This document shows, in pieces, positions 1 through 11,206 of a DNA stretch of 64,000 nt; the first letter of the stretch is position 1; each line of letters begins with the position of its first letter. Origin of the DNA: Pochonia chlamydosporia 170. Its lineage: Eukaryota > Ascomycota > Sordariomycetes > Hypocreales > Clavicipitaceae. The translations under genes and the position numbers were made by a program. The notes beneath the pieces were generated by a model. It was not told where the DNA came from, made no database searches, and saw only the letters and a program-made list of their open reading frames with translations. The stretch covers positions 4,898,001 through 4,962,000 of the forward strand of contig NC_035793.1 of NCBI RefSeq assembly GCF_001653235.2, in the 5' to 3' direction.

Positions 1-1653
1 TCCACGACCCCAGCCGCCGGATGAGGCCAGGGGGGTAGTAGAACGTTTCCCGGACGCGGATGTCGAGGGCGTGCCAGAAGGACGAGTGCCAATCGGTGCA
101 ACCGCAGGGCCAGTTTGACCAGGCTTGGAGCCAGGTGCAAAGTCGCGAGGAGGCGAACCACCAGTGGGACTGGACGTGCTTGTACGGCTTTGAGGGCCGA
201 TGGCATTGTCGAACGCCTTGTTTGTTGGTCCGGAGCTCTGGGGGCTACTTGTGCTCTGAGGCCTGGGGCTTGGGTCGGCAGTGGCAGCGTTGTGATCGCT
301 GACAGAGCCCGGAGTGGCAACCTCTCCAGAGGGAGTGCGGCCCATGGTATCAAAAGCCAGAGGGGACGGGCCACGAATGCTTGACGGGCCGCTCTGACCC
401 GGGACGCCAGGGCGAATGTTGCCGGATTCGTCAACATAGCTCGTCTTATCAGCGAAGGGGCCCTCGCCATACAAGGCACTGCGCTGACGAGCAATGAGCT
501 CGCGAGTCTCTTCCTCTGACATGTGTTTGGCGTTGTTGTTGTTGTTGTTGTTGTTGTTGCTGGTGCTGCTGTTGACGGGGGGGCCAGCGTTGCTGTGCTG
601 CTGGGGTCCGTCGGTCAGGACATCTACGTTGAAGAAAAAGCAGTTAGCCAATGCTCCACATGACCAGTATAGATGCCGCAAATAATTTTATATAGGCCCG
701 TGGATTGTATGTCCCCACAAAACATCAGAGAATTCTTAACATGATAAAAGGAACAAGGGGAGGTGCAATAATCATCTTGATCTCGCCCATCGCCCTGGAT
801 ATGTACTTTCTATTTGGGGTTTCCCTTGCGTGCCATGAAGTGCTATACTGTAGAGGGTGGCCTACTTCGTTGGTACTGCTGCTCAGTGTGCAGGTTTCGC
901 AGCTCGCGCTCCCGCTGAGCCGCCATTCTCCTCTTAGCCTGCATGACCTGCTCTGCCTCGTTGGAGCCTCGAGATGGCTGGTGACGCTGTGAAGCGTAGA
1001 AGTTGTGGAGGTTGTGACCTTGAGGGCCTTGTGCGCCCTGAGGTCCGTCGAAATTGTTCATGGGGTGCGAACGAGGTCCACCACTGTGGGAAACTCGGCC
1101 ATCTGTGTATAATCAGCCAGTCAGCGCGTGCACACTTGGTGAGAGTATCCCTTTCTCGCCGCCTCACCAGGAAATATTGGGGCACCACTACGCAGCGAGG
1201 CTTTCGGAGTTGGCTTACGTCGGGCTCCCATCGCGTAGCCCTTGCCAGACTTCTGAAGGTTCTCGAAGGCACGGTCGACCTCTGTTGAAAAAGACTGTCA
1301 GCAAATATTGCTCTGGAATCGCGTTTGGCCCGCGAGAAATTCGTTGTTTCCATAACGCCGTGCAGCCAAGCGCTAATAAGAAGCAGAGCGGCCCACTAAA
1401 GGAGGTCCAAGACGTCGAGGCTCAAACGGGGCGGAAAGACGCACCATCGAATTGGTAGGAGAAGGCAAAGTCATCCTGAGGCTGGGGACCACTGACACCT
1501 ATGGCGACGTCATGTTAGAATGCTGCATCAACAAAATCGTCAGGGGACGGCTCCGAAAGACGTACCAGCGCGAGCAGGAGTTGTAGTTCCCTGCTGATGC
1601 TCCCAGTTGTTCTGGCTCGGAGTGGGCCACTGAGGGTTTTCGTAGTAGGACAT
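1..1653 (-). CDS. Conserved low-complexity ascomycete protein, partial (3' end outside window)
   Basis: Five exons can be joined in one frame on the minus strand: 1653-1566, 1498-1445, 1281-1219, 1102-866 and 623-1, the last running off the window. All introns (67, 163, 116 and 242 bp) have GT donors, AG acceptors and CTGAC/CTAAC-like branch points. At least 355 residues are encoded. The start MSYYENPQW is followed by a short conserved block (FAFSYQFDEVDRAFENL, near residues 40-56). Then come a basic alpha-helical stretch with AKRRMAAQRE, an Asn tract, the block MSEEETRELIARQRSALYG, and a long Ser/Pro/Gly-rich disordered tail. The pattern resembles an uncharacterised family I have seen in Sordariomycetes, but I cannot attach a function or symbol. 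No catalytic motif, membrane segment or signal peptide is visible. Exon calls are fairly secure because the conserved blocks join cleanly across the splice sites. Confidence 0.75.
532..559 (+). repeat. GTT trinucleotide microsatellite (Asn tract in the coding strand)
   Basis: About nine to ten uninterrupted GTT units lie inside the last exon of the minus-strand gene at the left edge. Read on the coding strand they are AAC codons giving a run of asparagines. Such a pure-codon tract is prone to length change between strains. Confidence 0.9.
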
Positions 1654-4600
1654 GTTTCTTGTGGGCAGCCGGTCCAAGCGAGGAGGGCGTCGAGTCTATG
1701 ATTTATGCGAAAGAGGGTATTCGTGGTCTATCACAAATGTCGAGTGTCAGTTCGCAGATACTCGTTTCAGCAGGGACATATTGGGGTTTGTTAGGGGGGA
1801 CGGGACATTGTTGCAAGTTCAGCGACAACTCAGCACGTAGATGTGCGTGCCCAACCTCCGGAGTGAGGAGAGCGCATCATGACATCAGCTGAAGGTGCCA
1901 ACCAACTACCTAGATGGTGTTTGGGGCAGATTGCCAGACCAAAGTTTGGACCACCAAGCAAAGCAAGTGGGAAGGACGAGGGGCATTCATGTGTGGGCGT
2001 TGTCGCATCGGAATTCGACGATTCGCAGGATAGAGTAACGTACCTCTTCAAGAAATCAGGAAGTGTCTGTGGCAATGCACAAGACGATGGTGTTTGGGAC
2101 CGGGAACAGTGCGCAGCGCAAAGAGAACAGGATCCAAGAGGGAAAAAATCAACGCCACTGCTGCGCGGAAATATGCGAGCAAACACACAGGGGTATCGAA
2201 AGGGAAAAGGAGAATAGAAAGGAACGAGACTACCCAACGAGGAAGCTCAGAATAATCTCGGTGAATAAGCGTACAAGCCTCAGGAGGGCGATGGAGAGGT
2301 TTGGAGGAGAAGAGGAAAAAGAAGCCCAAGAGTAAGGAACTGAGGCGTGGGTGGGCGAGACGAGGCGAGACGAGATCGTGGTGAGTGTGTGTGTGAGGTG
2401 ACGGGCGACGGGGGGGAGAAATTTCGGAGTGGGAACTGGAGCCTGTGTGGATAGTCAGGAAAGGAGAAAGTGAGCGGCGAGCGGGAGTCGACGGGAAGAA
2501 GAGCGGGTGGACCAACCAGGTTCGAGCATGCTCCAACAAATTGCCAAAGTGCCTGCCAGGTGTCCATACAATGTCCGCCAGCTGCCCCAGCTGTCCATCA
2601 GTTGTTGAATTGAATCCGCGGGTGCAGAGTACTAGCGCGGACTACAGGACTACAGAAGGCAGGAGCACCAGACCATACCAGGACTTTGGTGGCTCCAGTC
2701 GCTGGCCTGGAAGGTGCCAAACCAGACCTCAGCACAGTGTTGAGCGTCCGGGCACCAGACTTGACTTTAATCTTGGTAGCCTTGCCAGGCAGGGACAGAG
2801 ACGCCGCCTCGGCTTCAAATCCATTACGTGGAGCAAAGACCAGACTTTGACTTGCTGACGAAACATGAAGCAACTCCAACTTTCAGCGGACAGTCTGGCC
2901 GCGACAACAAAGGAACCAAACATTTATTGTACCACTCTCGTCTGGTCTCGTCTGGTCTGCTTTATTAATTTTGGGGGTCTCCACGCACCCACGCCGGACT
3001 CCGAGCCCGAATCAGTCGACATATTGGCCCAAGCAAGCAATCAACCGGGGGCTGGTTCGACCGAGACGCAGTTCTTCTACCAGACGCTTGTACCCCCAAC
3101 CCGGCCAATGTCGGACCTCTCAGCCAAGATTAGACCCTGAGAATTATCATCAATAACGACGGCGGCTGTGGCGACTACGGGAGGTTGTGCTCTTGTGGCC
3201 TGACAGTTGAATGGTGTGCATGGTTCAACCCAGCTTCCATTCCAACACACCACCCTCTCACACTGTACGGATACAATCACACATTCCACGGAGTACGGAG
3301 CACGGAGTACGAGTATCACAGTTCATCTTCAAGAACCCCAGGTAACATTACCTCATACCAAGAGCAACTGATGCTACTCCTTTCTTCGCATGCATTAGCT
3401 ACCTAGGACTACCAGCAAGATGAGCTCACTACCTAGGTACCTAAACTTTGTTCTGGCCCTTGCCCCAATCGAAAGTTCGTCCAGTCACTGCATTCTTGTC
3501 AAGACACCAAACCCAAGCAGGCTCGGCCCGCCGTCATCCGACTTCGTCAAGCTGTGCGACTTCGTGCCATTCGCCTTAGCCACAGGAGATGATCGCTTTA
3601 TGATAGCCCCTTCAATCTTGCCAACAAGCATGTCCCTTTCCTGGCGAAGCGTGCTCCAGGCTGCACTATAACGGTGTGCATGAACATCGACAGCTGCTCC
3701 ATCATCCGTGTTGCCATTCTCCTGCATTCCCCATCGGGGCTCCAGGGACTTGGTTGACGTCAACGGTGCTCTCGAAAGGCTCAAGCTGCCACGCTAGGGC
3801 GAAGCCGCAAGCTGATGACATCTTGATGGACCGCCGGCCAAATACCTACCCAGGAGCATACTAGTCCTTTGGCATGCTCAATATATCAAGTTGATGTTGG
3901 CAATATAACCACCTTCGTACCATGATTTATCAACAGGAGTCTTGGCCCACGCAGGTTTTGAAAGGACAATGCATTTGGCCGAGTTCTCCGCATATTTTAC
4001 CAGCACACCTTGACGCGAGATTCATCTTTCAGGGTCTCCACGCTTCGGTCACAGCAAAAGGCCGAGACTGAACACTCAGAACAGAATGACTAATGGAAAG
4101 ATCCGTTTAACGTGACCACGAAGAAGCGAACTCGTCTTTTCACGCCGCTGCAGTCGAGGGGTGTTCACTGTGGTGTCACCAGTCTCTCTGGCGAGCCAGT
4201 GCAACATTACGAGTAACCGTCCAGCCCGAGGTCCTTCTACAACCACTCAGCAGAAATGAAGGAAAATTGCGCGCGCAGACACAAGACGGGCGAGCCATCA
4301 CAGCTTAGGTTTTCTGACTGTGCGCCAGCCTGACGACACTGTGGACCTTTGCTATTCGATATTACAGGGGAATTTGCTACGAAGAACCCACCCAGATTAT
4401 TCAGAGAGCACAAGCACAAATGGAACGATGGCGGCAAAGGGTCCACGAGGGACCTCCGAAGGTGATCCGTAGAGAGCATCGATGTTTCGCACCAAGAAGT
4501 CAGCACGTTGGAAATGGACCTCTCAGTCCTCTGTGCGGCGGAAGCTTGGGGCCGTTCGTGCGCTCTGCCATTATGATTGACCGTTCTCCCCTTCATCATC

Positions 4601-7600
4601 ACCATCCATCGATACGGCCGCCCCACCTCGTCAACGACAAAATTTCGAGTGTGCAGCGGGTCCAGTTCCCTATAACAATGGCAAACTGCCAGAATCAAGG
4701 CGATGGTCTCACACAAACCCTCGCTCTTCTGGGCCATGATGATTCAGAAGTCAAGGGATGTTTACGCTTGCGCACTGCAGAAGATGCTGCCCGGGAATAA
4801 TACTCATCTGTATTTGTTCTGGCCTAATTACATCGCAACAAACAGACGAAATGTCCCTCTTCCGCTAGATCCTCGCTCGCACACACGCTGGCCGGCACCA
4901 GAACGTCATGTTGTCTTGGCCTTCATCCTCATTCATCCATTTGCCAGTCCATCCATCTTTGCGGCTAGGTCAGACCCCATTTTCTGCGGGGTCCCAAATT
5001 TCGGCCGTTGCGAAAGTCGCACATCAGGCCCCCCGTTCGGGATCCTAACATTACTAGCGCGTCCTTCGGCGCCACGGTTTGATTATTTCCTGGGCTCTGG
5101 GTGGCTTGCTGGCCACAGTGGGAAAGAGTTGAGACAAGGCATGTGGCATTTGTTCCATGTTTGACTTCTCCCGCCGTCCTATTTGGTTCCCGAAGCCATT
5201 TCTGGTGAGAGAAACTTCAGCCGTGGCTCCTCGTGGACCCTGCTGACATTGATTTGCCAACGTCTTGTTATATAATGCCTCAACTGGGTGGTTCTCAACC
5301 GGAGAGTCAAGACTTTCCCGGTGACCAAGAACTCGTCACGGCACAAGTAGTTGTTCATTATCTGCTACATCTACGCCACAGTTAGTGCACACGAGTCCGC
5401 AACACTTCATTCGCAGTCTGAAGTGACATACATGTCTTAGGGCCTCCCTGTATTACTGTCCAGCTTGGCTTTTTCTTCCTCCCCTCGCGCCTTGCTCGAC
5501 CTGAGCCGTTGCTTGTGCCCGATTCAGAGACTGCGAAGTATATGCTGGACCATGCACAGTGCCTAATAACATTTACGATTTAAAAGTCACCAACGCTCCA
5601 GTCTCAACCATCTCCACAAAGCTGCAAACTGGTCTTGCATCACAGAAATGATGCTTGTGGCTGCTTGAGGCATGCATGTGAGTGCATGCATAGCGCACCG
5701 CTTCGCTGGCGAGCCAAACCATTTCCGGCCGAGGACTAATAACTACCTACCCCATGAGCAAGGAGTATTATGTACACCAACCGTCCAGCGATGAAGCCTA
5801 ATGGCCAAACGTATTGCTGGGTTTAAATTTATTACATGCATCTTCTTGTTCCTACCTTCCTCTCAGCTCATTAGGTGGGCACGACAGTAGCCTGGCAATG
5901 GAACGCTATGGACAACCCAGTGACAGGCTCATGACCCTTCATCTTGGGCATATGGCGAAGCCTTGATTCAATTCTGCAGATAGCAGAGCCACCTCGCTTC
6001 TTGTGAGTTCTGAGACTTCCCAAAACGTTATGAGCGCCTGGACCACTGGCAGAGCCAATGTCTTGTTCAATGGGCAGCCAATTTGTCTATGTGGTCACAC
6101 TCCAAAAGCCAGGACGGAAAAGACCTCGGCCGACTTGAGACTACATGATCACTTATTCCACAGGTCGAAACAGGAACAATAGTGGCGGCCCAAGCTCCCG
6201 CTGGTTCGGCCTACCTATCCATATGCAACTCCGCCAAATGTGACTGTCGAGAGATGCTTGATGGCTGGCGGTTAATTGTCTTGCCCGCATTTGGCGACGT
6301 CCCCCCACGATGTATCACCTCAAGCTCTCAAGTGTGCTGTTTTATTGCCCCGTCCTATCCGCTGACGACATTGGTGCATTTTAGCTGAGCCCTCGAGGGT
6401 GGGAGGCCGGGGTTCTTTCCTGTGGAGGGACACGGGATCAAGTTCCGTCGAGACCAACTCCACACACAGCTGTTTGTCACAGCCCATGTCGTGAGGTGAT
6501 GTGCTGTGTTTCCCCGCGATACTTCTATCCGAGTGGCAAAACTTGATGTTGGTTCTGATTTGGTCAGCAGAGCCGCCGTGACAAATTCTGGGTGATCACT
6601 AAGGCTGTTCTTCAGCAGCCATCCTCTCGTTGGATCTGTGCGACAGGCCTACAACTGTGACGCCAGCTCACCTTCGGCGACATCCAGGGCTAGGGAATAT
6701 CGCCGCGTAATGGGCCGATATATGTCACCTCAATATTGCGAACTTGGGAATCTTGCAACGTCTACAAAATCTCTAGGGTAGGCACCTTGGATATGAGAGA
6801 CATACCTAAACATGTTATCAGCACTGAATTGTCAAAGTCGTGATATCATTGTCTTACAGAGCGGGAATGTCTTGGGTTGAGTCGCATCGAGAGCATCGAT
6901 CCAGGATACATGTAGGGTACATCTCCCCAGTCTGCCCAGTCATACATAAAAACATCACCAAGTCACCTATACTTCCAAAAACTAGCACAACCTCTGTATT
7001 CAATAGCTAACTACCTGTAAACTAGATAATGAGCAATATCGGCATGTGCGAAAGGTCTAGTGAATGGTAATTGAGACGGCATGACTTGTAAGTTGTGAAA
7101 TTAAAGTGCCAGCCAAGCAACTGGGCATGTGTGATTTTGGCATCCATAACTTGGAAATGAGTAAACAAATACAAGAATATAGGAAGAAGATACGCCCTCT
7201 TCCGACTAGCCTATCCCTCTACACCCATCGAGATGCCTCCTATTTTCCGCTTTTGTTCTTCCTCTGCTTCTTCTTGGATTCTTCCTCACAAATTGGGCAT
7301 TTACCCCCCTTCGGAGCGTCTGGCCTGTACCTGCGCACAAACTATGTATGGTTGTCGTATTTGGGGCAAAAGTGCTGAACCAATTCCGTTATCGGGTCAA
7401 CCGGGACCTGGATGGTGTTGTTGTTAGGCATCGTGAGATTTGATAGTTGTAGATGTGTCGCAGAGTTGAGATTTCCGAGTAGACGGGCAAGTTTGGGGTT
7501 GCGGTGAGGCATATTAGGGACAGTGAGTAAGGTTTTTATATTCCCAGGCCCCGTTGATGAAGAGAACATGCTCAACATAACGATGTTTGTTGGCATGCTC

Positions 7601-8772
7601 TTCATATTGTGTTGTGGATGTTGTATCGTGATGGGTTGGAACGCACATCGAATTGGTGTTGCTTTAAGAGTGAGCAGGACGTGCGCCGACATTCGCATTT
7701 GTGGTACGCATGTGAAGTCCTTGTATTGGGCCGCCCTTCATTATTCAAACTGTAATGTAGTTCAATCACAATACGTTGTGCGTGATGATCTACTCAGTAT
7801 TGAACACGCCATTCTGAAGATGCTGTTACCCTAGATCTACGACAGTTTCTTCAATTGGTAAACCGAGTGGGCGATGTATTCCCATGAATACAGTTACTTA
7901 AGCTCAGTTGGTAGTCATGTTTTTATTTAGTATTCTCTCTTCGTGAATTGTTCTGGCTCTTCAATTGCTTCTTTGGAGTAGAATTCAGGAACGTGGTGAC
8001 CGCACTGGCAATTGACATCCCCATCAGAATGAGCAGTATTTGAAGACTTCTTCCGTGAGACTACTTTTATTCTGTTCAGGTCAATGTACGATTTTCCAGG
8101 GAGAATGGTCGACTCGAGTGTTTCTACTTCGTAATATCATCATACTATGGGGGGTAACAAGTATTTAACCTCGTAAGGGGTATCACATATCGCAGTGCTG
8201 TAAGTCCCCTTTCACGCAACTCCTCGACCTGCAAGCCGTTCTTACACACGGATGTTCCAATGTAGAACCATTCCATCGCCATTCAAATGACGACATCTTT
8301 CAAGCGTCTTAGAACTGCCATCGACATAGATAGAATACTTGGATGACCATGCTTGGAGACAAGATTCGTAGATCTTGCTCCGCCGGAACAAGCGCCACTC
8401 TGATTGGTGGCTGCGATCCGATTTGGAAGTGTAAGCCATCCGACCGGAGGAGCACTCGGAAACCGTGAGGCTATGCGCCAAAGAGACGCTTCAATGAATG
8501 CTAAAGTTTTGGGCTTCTTTACATTGCAAATTCCATTGGGACGATGATTGTACGTAACGTTCCCGAGGCTGTGTAGAGCCGAGGTCGTCGCAAGCTATCC
8601 ATGAATGGCGGACAGCTTTGGCTGCCGTGGGCCCTGGCACCATGGAATTTAAAAAGAGTTTGATTTCTCTCATTTTTTTTTTTTCGATTATTCGGCTCCC
8701 ATACTGTATTTGATATTTTATTTCATAGATTTCGTGTCTTTCATACCTCCGAGTGAAAGATCAACTTTAGCA
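1654..8772. other. 7.1-kb gene-poor intergenic region
   Basis: No gene with family-level support is visible in this stretch. The first 900 bases (to about 2560) are likely promoter and 5' leader of the minus-strand gene ending at 1653: the minus strand is strongly pyrimidine-rich from about 2060 to 2540, as is common upstream of fungal genes, and a GT-donor-like site near 2045 could mark a leader intron. From 2570 to 7000 only short unrelated open frames occur. The part from about 7000 to 8700 is more AT-rich and contains the stop-broken short frame at 7240-7431. A 12-base T run at 8673-8684 lies just upstream of the sulfatase start and may be part of its promoter. Confidence 0.55.
7240..7431 (-). 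pseudogene. Short Cys-containing reading frame broken by an in-frame TAG
   Basis: From an ATG at 7431 the minus strand reads a 63-codon frame that ends at TAG 7242-7240 and has one internal TAG at 7344-7342. The residues before the stop (FCPKYDNHT) and after it (FVRRYRPDAP, then KCPICEE and a Lys-rich tail) look like one continuous small protein. The frame also stays open upstream to 7698. The internal stop could come from CAG or TGG by one transition, which is the type produced by repeat-induced point mutation. I do not recognise the family. Chance similarity to a protein is a real alternative. Confidence 0.25.
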
Positions 8773-10590
8773 ATGGCTACCGACCACCAAGCTACTCCTT
8801 CACACGATGCTCATCGAGGCTTCATCGGTAGCATACACCCGTGTACCATTCAAGGAAAAGACGGACAAGATGTCTGGGACGCCTCTTTATATGACTTCCT
8901 CCAAGAGGATAGACCGGACACTGTGAACGAAAAACTCTGGGAACACGGCAAACTTACCGCTATGCATGGCTTGTTCGAGGTCCTACCTGGCATCTATCAG
9001 GTCCGGGGGTTTGACATTTCCAACATCACCTTTATTGAAGGAACGTCGGGAATCATTGTTGTCGACCCCTTGGTATCGGAGGAATGTGCAGCTGCAGCTC
9101 TCGCTCTCTACCAATCTCACCGTGGAAACCGACCGGTGCAAGCAGTAATCTACTCCCACTCGCATGTCGATCACTTTGGAGGCGTCGTAGGCGTTCTCCC
9201 TCAAAATAAAACCATCCCTGTTATAGCCCCCGTTGGGTTCATGGAAGAAGCCGTTAGCGAAAATGTATCTGCCGGACCTGCCATGCACCGTCGGGCAGGC
9301 TTCATGTACGGAGTTCCGTTGCCGCGAACGCCTACTGGCAATGTTGGAGTTGGTATTGGAATGGCTGTATCTCGTGGGACGAGCTCTCTTGTCCCCCCTA
9401 ATACCTTGATTCACGAAACGGGACAAGAGCTTGAAATAGATGGCATCAAAATAGTCTTTCAAATGGTGCCCGAGACGGAAGCTCCAGCCGAAATCAACTT
9501 CTACCTCCCTGAAAGAAGAGCGCTTTACATATCAGAGTGCGCCGTCCATTGCCTCCACAATATCATCACGCTTCGCGGCGCACTCGTCCGTGACGCCAAG
9601 TCTTGGTCTACGCATCTGGACGAAACGATTGAGCTGTATGCAAATAAGTCGGATGTCCTCTTTGCAGGACATCACTGGCCAACATGGGATACTGCAAAAC
9701 TGGTGCGGCACATATCAGAGCAGAGGGATCTCTATGCCTATTTACATGACCAGACCCTTCGAATGATGAATCTGGGTCTCAATGGAACAGAAATAGCAGA
9801 GAGGATCCAACTGCCACCCAGACTGCGAGACGCACCCCATGCCCAGGGTTTCTACGGCTCCGTCAGCCATAACGTCAAGGGTATATACCAGCGGTACATG
9901 ACCTGGTTTGACGGCAATCCAGCCAACTTATGGAGGCACACACCTGCAGAAGAGGGCAAAAGATACATTGAATGCTTTGGGGGCGTTGAAAAGCTCGTAA
10001 AACATGCAGAATCGTTTGCTGAGAAGGGCGATTTACGGTTTTCCGCCACCTTGCTTGACTATGCCGTCAAGGCTGAGCCAACGAATCAGAATGCCAGAGA
10101 ATCGTTAGCATCAGTGTATGAGAAATTAGGCTTTGGTGCCGAGAACTCGACCTGGAGGAACTTTTATCTTACTGGGGCACTGGAGTTGCGGTTCACAAAC
10201 GGCGAGTCCACGACTGTAAAACCCAACTTTCCGCCGCTGAATCCTCGCGGGAGTGTCGAACAATGGCTCGACAGCCTGTCCGTCAGAATTGACGGACTAG
10301 AGGCTGCTAAAGAAGACTTGACGATTTACATTCAGGATCTAGAAGGGGGCGGCTGGTGGAGGATCCGGGTGAGCAATGGCGCCTTGACGCATCGGCGCGT
10401 TCACAAGGATGACTTGGGCGACGTGACTGCCGTGAAGTTGGTGCTGAGCAAGAAAAACATATATGGTGTCTTGAGTGGAGATCTTGGGCTAGTACAGTCC
10501 GAAACTTTGGGTGCCGTTAAATCGATAGAGAAGTTGTTGGTGTTGTGCGATGTGTCGATTCAGAAGCAGCTTGCTACTAGTAGGATGTAA
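8773..10590 (+). CDS. Alkyl sulfatase, metallo-beta-lactamase fold (SdsA/Bds1 type)
   Basis: This intronless 605-residue enzyme should hydrolyse primary or secondary alkyl sulfates (SDS-like) to alcohol and sulfate using two zinc ions. The metal ligands of the family are visible: HSHVDH at 129-134, Glu240 in APAEIN, Glu255 in SECAVHC, and the GHHWPTW block at 299-305. The long helical dimerisation region follows, and the C-terminal 130 residues resemble the SCP2-like domain that binds the alkyl chain. I chose ATG 8773 (MATDHQ) because the 21 residues gained from the upstream ATG at 8710 are hydrophobic and not family-like. No convincing signal peptide remains, so the enzyme is probably intracellular. 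It lies 616 bp upstream of a Zn2Cys6 regulator on the same strand, which may control it. Bacterial-type sulfatases in fungi, such as yeast Bds1, are known cases of acquired genes; whether this copy was transferred is inference. Confidence 0.92.
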   Translation: MATDHQATPSHDAHRGFIGSIHPCTIQGKDGQDVWDASLYDFLQEDRPDTVNEKLWEHGKLTAMHGLFEVLPGIYQVRGFDISNITFIEGTSGIIVVDPLVSEECAAAALALYQSHRGNRPVQAVIYSHSHVDHFGGVVGVLPQNKTIPVIAPVGFMEEAVSENVSAGPAMHRRAGFMYGVPLPRTPTGNVGVGIGMAVSRGTSSLVPPNTLIHETGQELEIDGIKIVFQMVPETEAPAEINFYLPERRALYISECAVHCLHNIITLRGALVRDAKSWSTHLDETIELYANKSDVLFAGHHWPTWDTAKLVRHISEQRDLYAYLHDQTLRMMNLGLNGTEIAERIQLPPRLRDAPHAQGFYGSVSHNVKGIYQRYMTWFDGNPANLWRHTPAEEGKRYIECFGGVEKLVKHAESFAEKGDLRFSATLLDYAVKAEPTNQNARESLASVYEKLGFGAENSTWRNFYLTGALELRFTNGESTTVKPNFPPLNPRGSVEQWLDSLSVRIDGLEAAKEDLTIYIQDLEGGGWWRIRVSNGALTHRRVHKDDLGDVTAVKLVLSKKNIYGVLSGDLGLVQSETLGAVKSIEKLLVLCDVSIQKQLATSRM

Positions 10591-11206
10591 GTTAGGTACG
10601 CTTAGAATGACTTTGGGGTTACAGCTATGCTTTGGTGAAGCTGTGGAGTTCTGTGTTACTTTACCAAGTTCCACTCGTTCGTGTCTTACTTGATCTGTTG
10701 TCGCTATGAATAATAGACTTGTTGGTGATGACACCGTCGTGGTATTTCCTGACAGTGTATGCTACTGGGGATCAGAATGTGCCAATACATATAGACACAA
10801 AAGTAATCTACTGCCTCATTGGCCCTCCTCTGACACTTGATGATGATATTGCAACTCTTGCACTTTAGGAGCACTCTACAGATGTCTTAGACACAGCCTC
10901 AAGTGGGCCTCGGTCGGTCCATGGCGCCCAGGATTCCCCGCATCAACTGATTTCAACATGGTGGATGCTGATGGCGTTGACAAACAGAATAATTGGGGTC
11001 TCGGCGGTGGTAATAAGTCCAGGTCGAGGCAATTGAGGGCAACTTTGGTTTTTGAATGCTGCTGTCAACAGGATCCGGCCTTCTGCTATCGCTACTTCGC
11101 ACATGGAAGACATGCGTTGCTCGTGTTGAAACTTTTTGTTCAAGGTACCCTGGCCTAGTCAATCCTTTTGTTCAATTGAGCAGCATAAGGGCTCTCAAAC
11201 ACAGAC
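10591..11206. other. Intergenic: sulfatase 3' end and regulator promoter
   Basis: This 616-bp gap separates the sulfatase stop from the regulator start, both on the plus strand. It should contain the sulfatase 3' untranslated region and the regulator promoter. I see no additional gene and no recognisable binding site that I can defend. Confidence 0.6.

Noticed and set aside
4237..4737. Minus-strand open frame of 166 codons in the left desert
   Set aside because: No domain or splice context; the opposite strand has a similarly long frame, as expected by chance.
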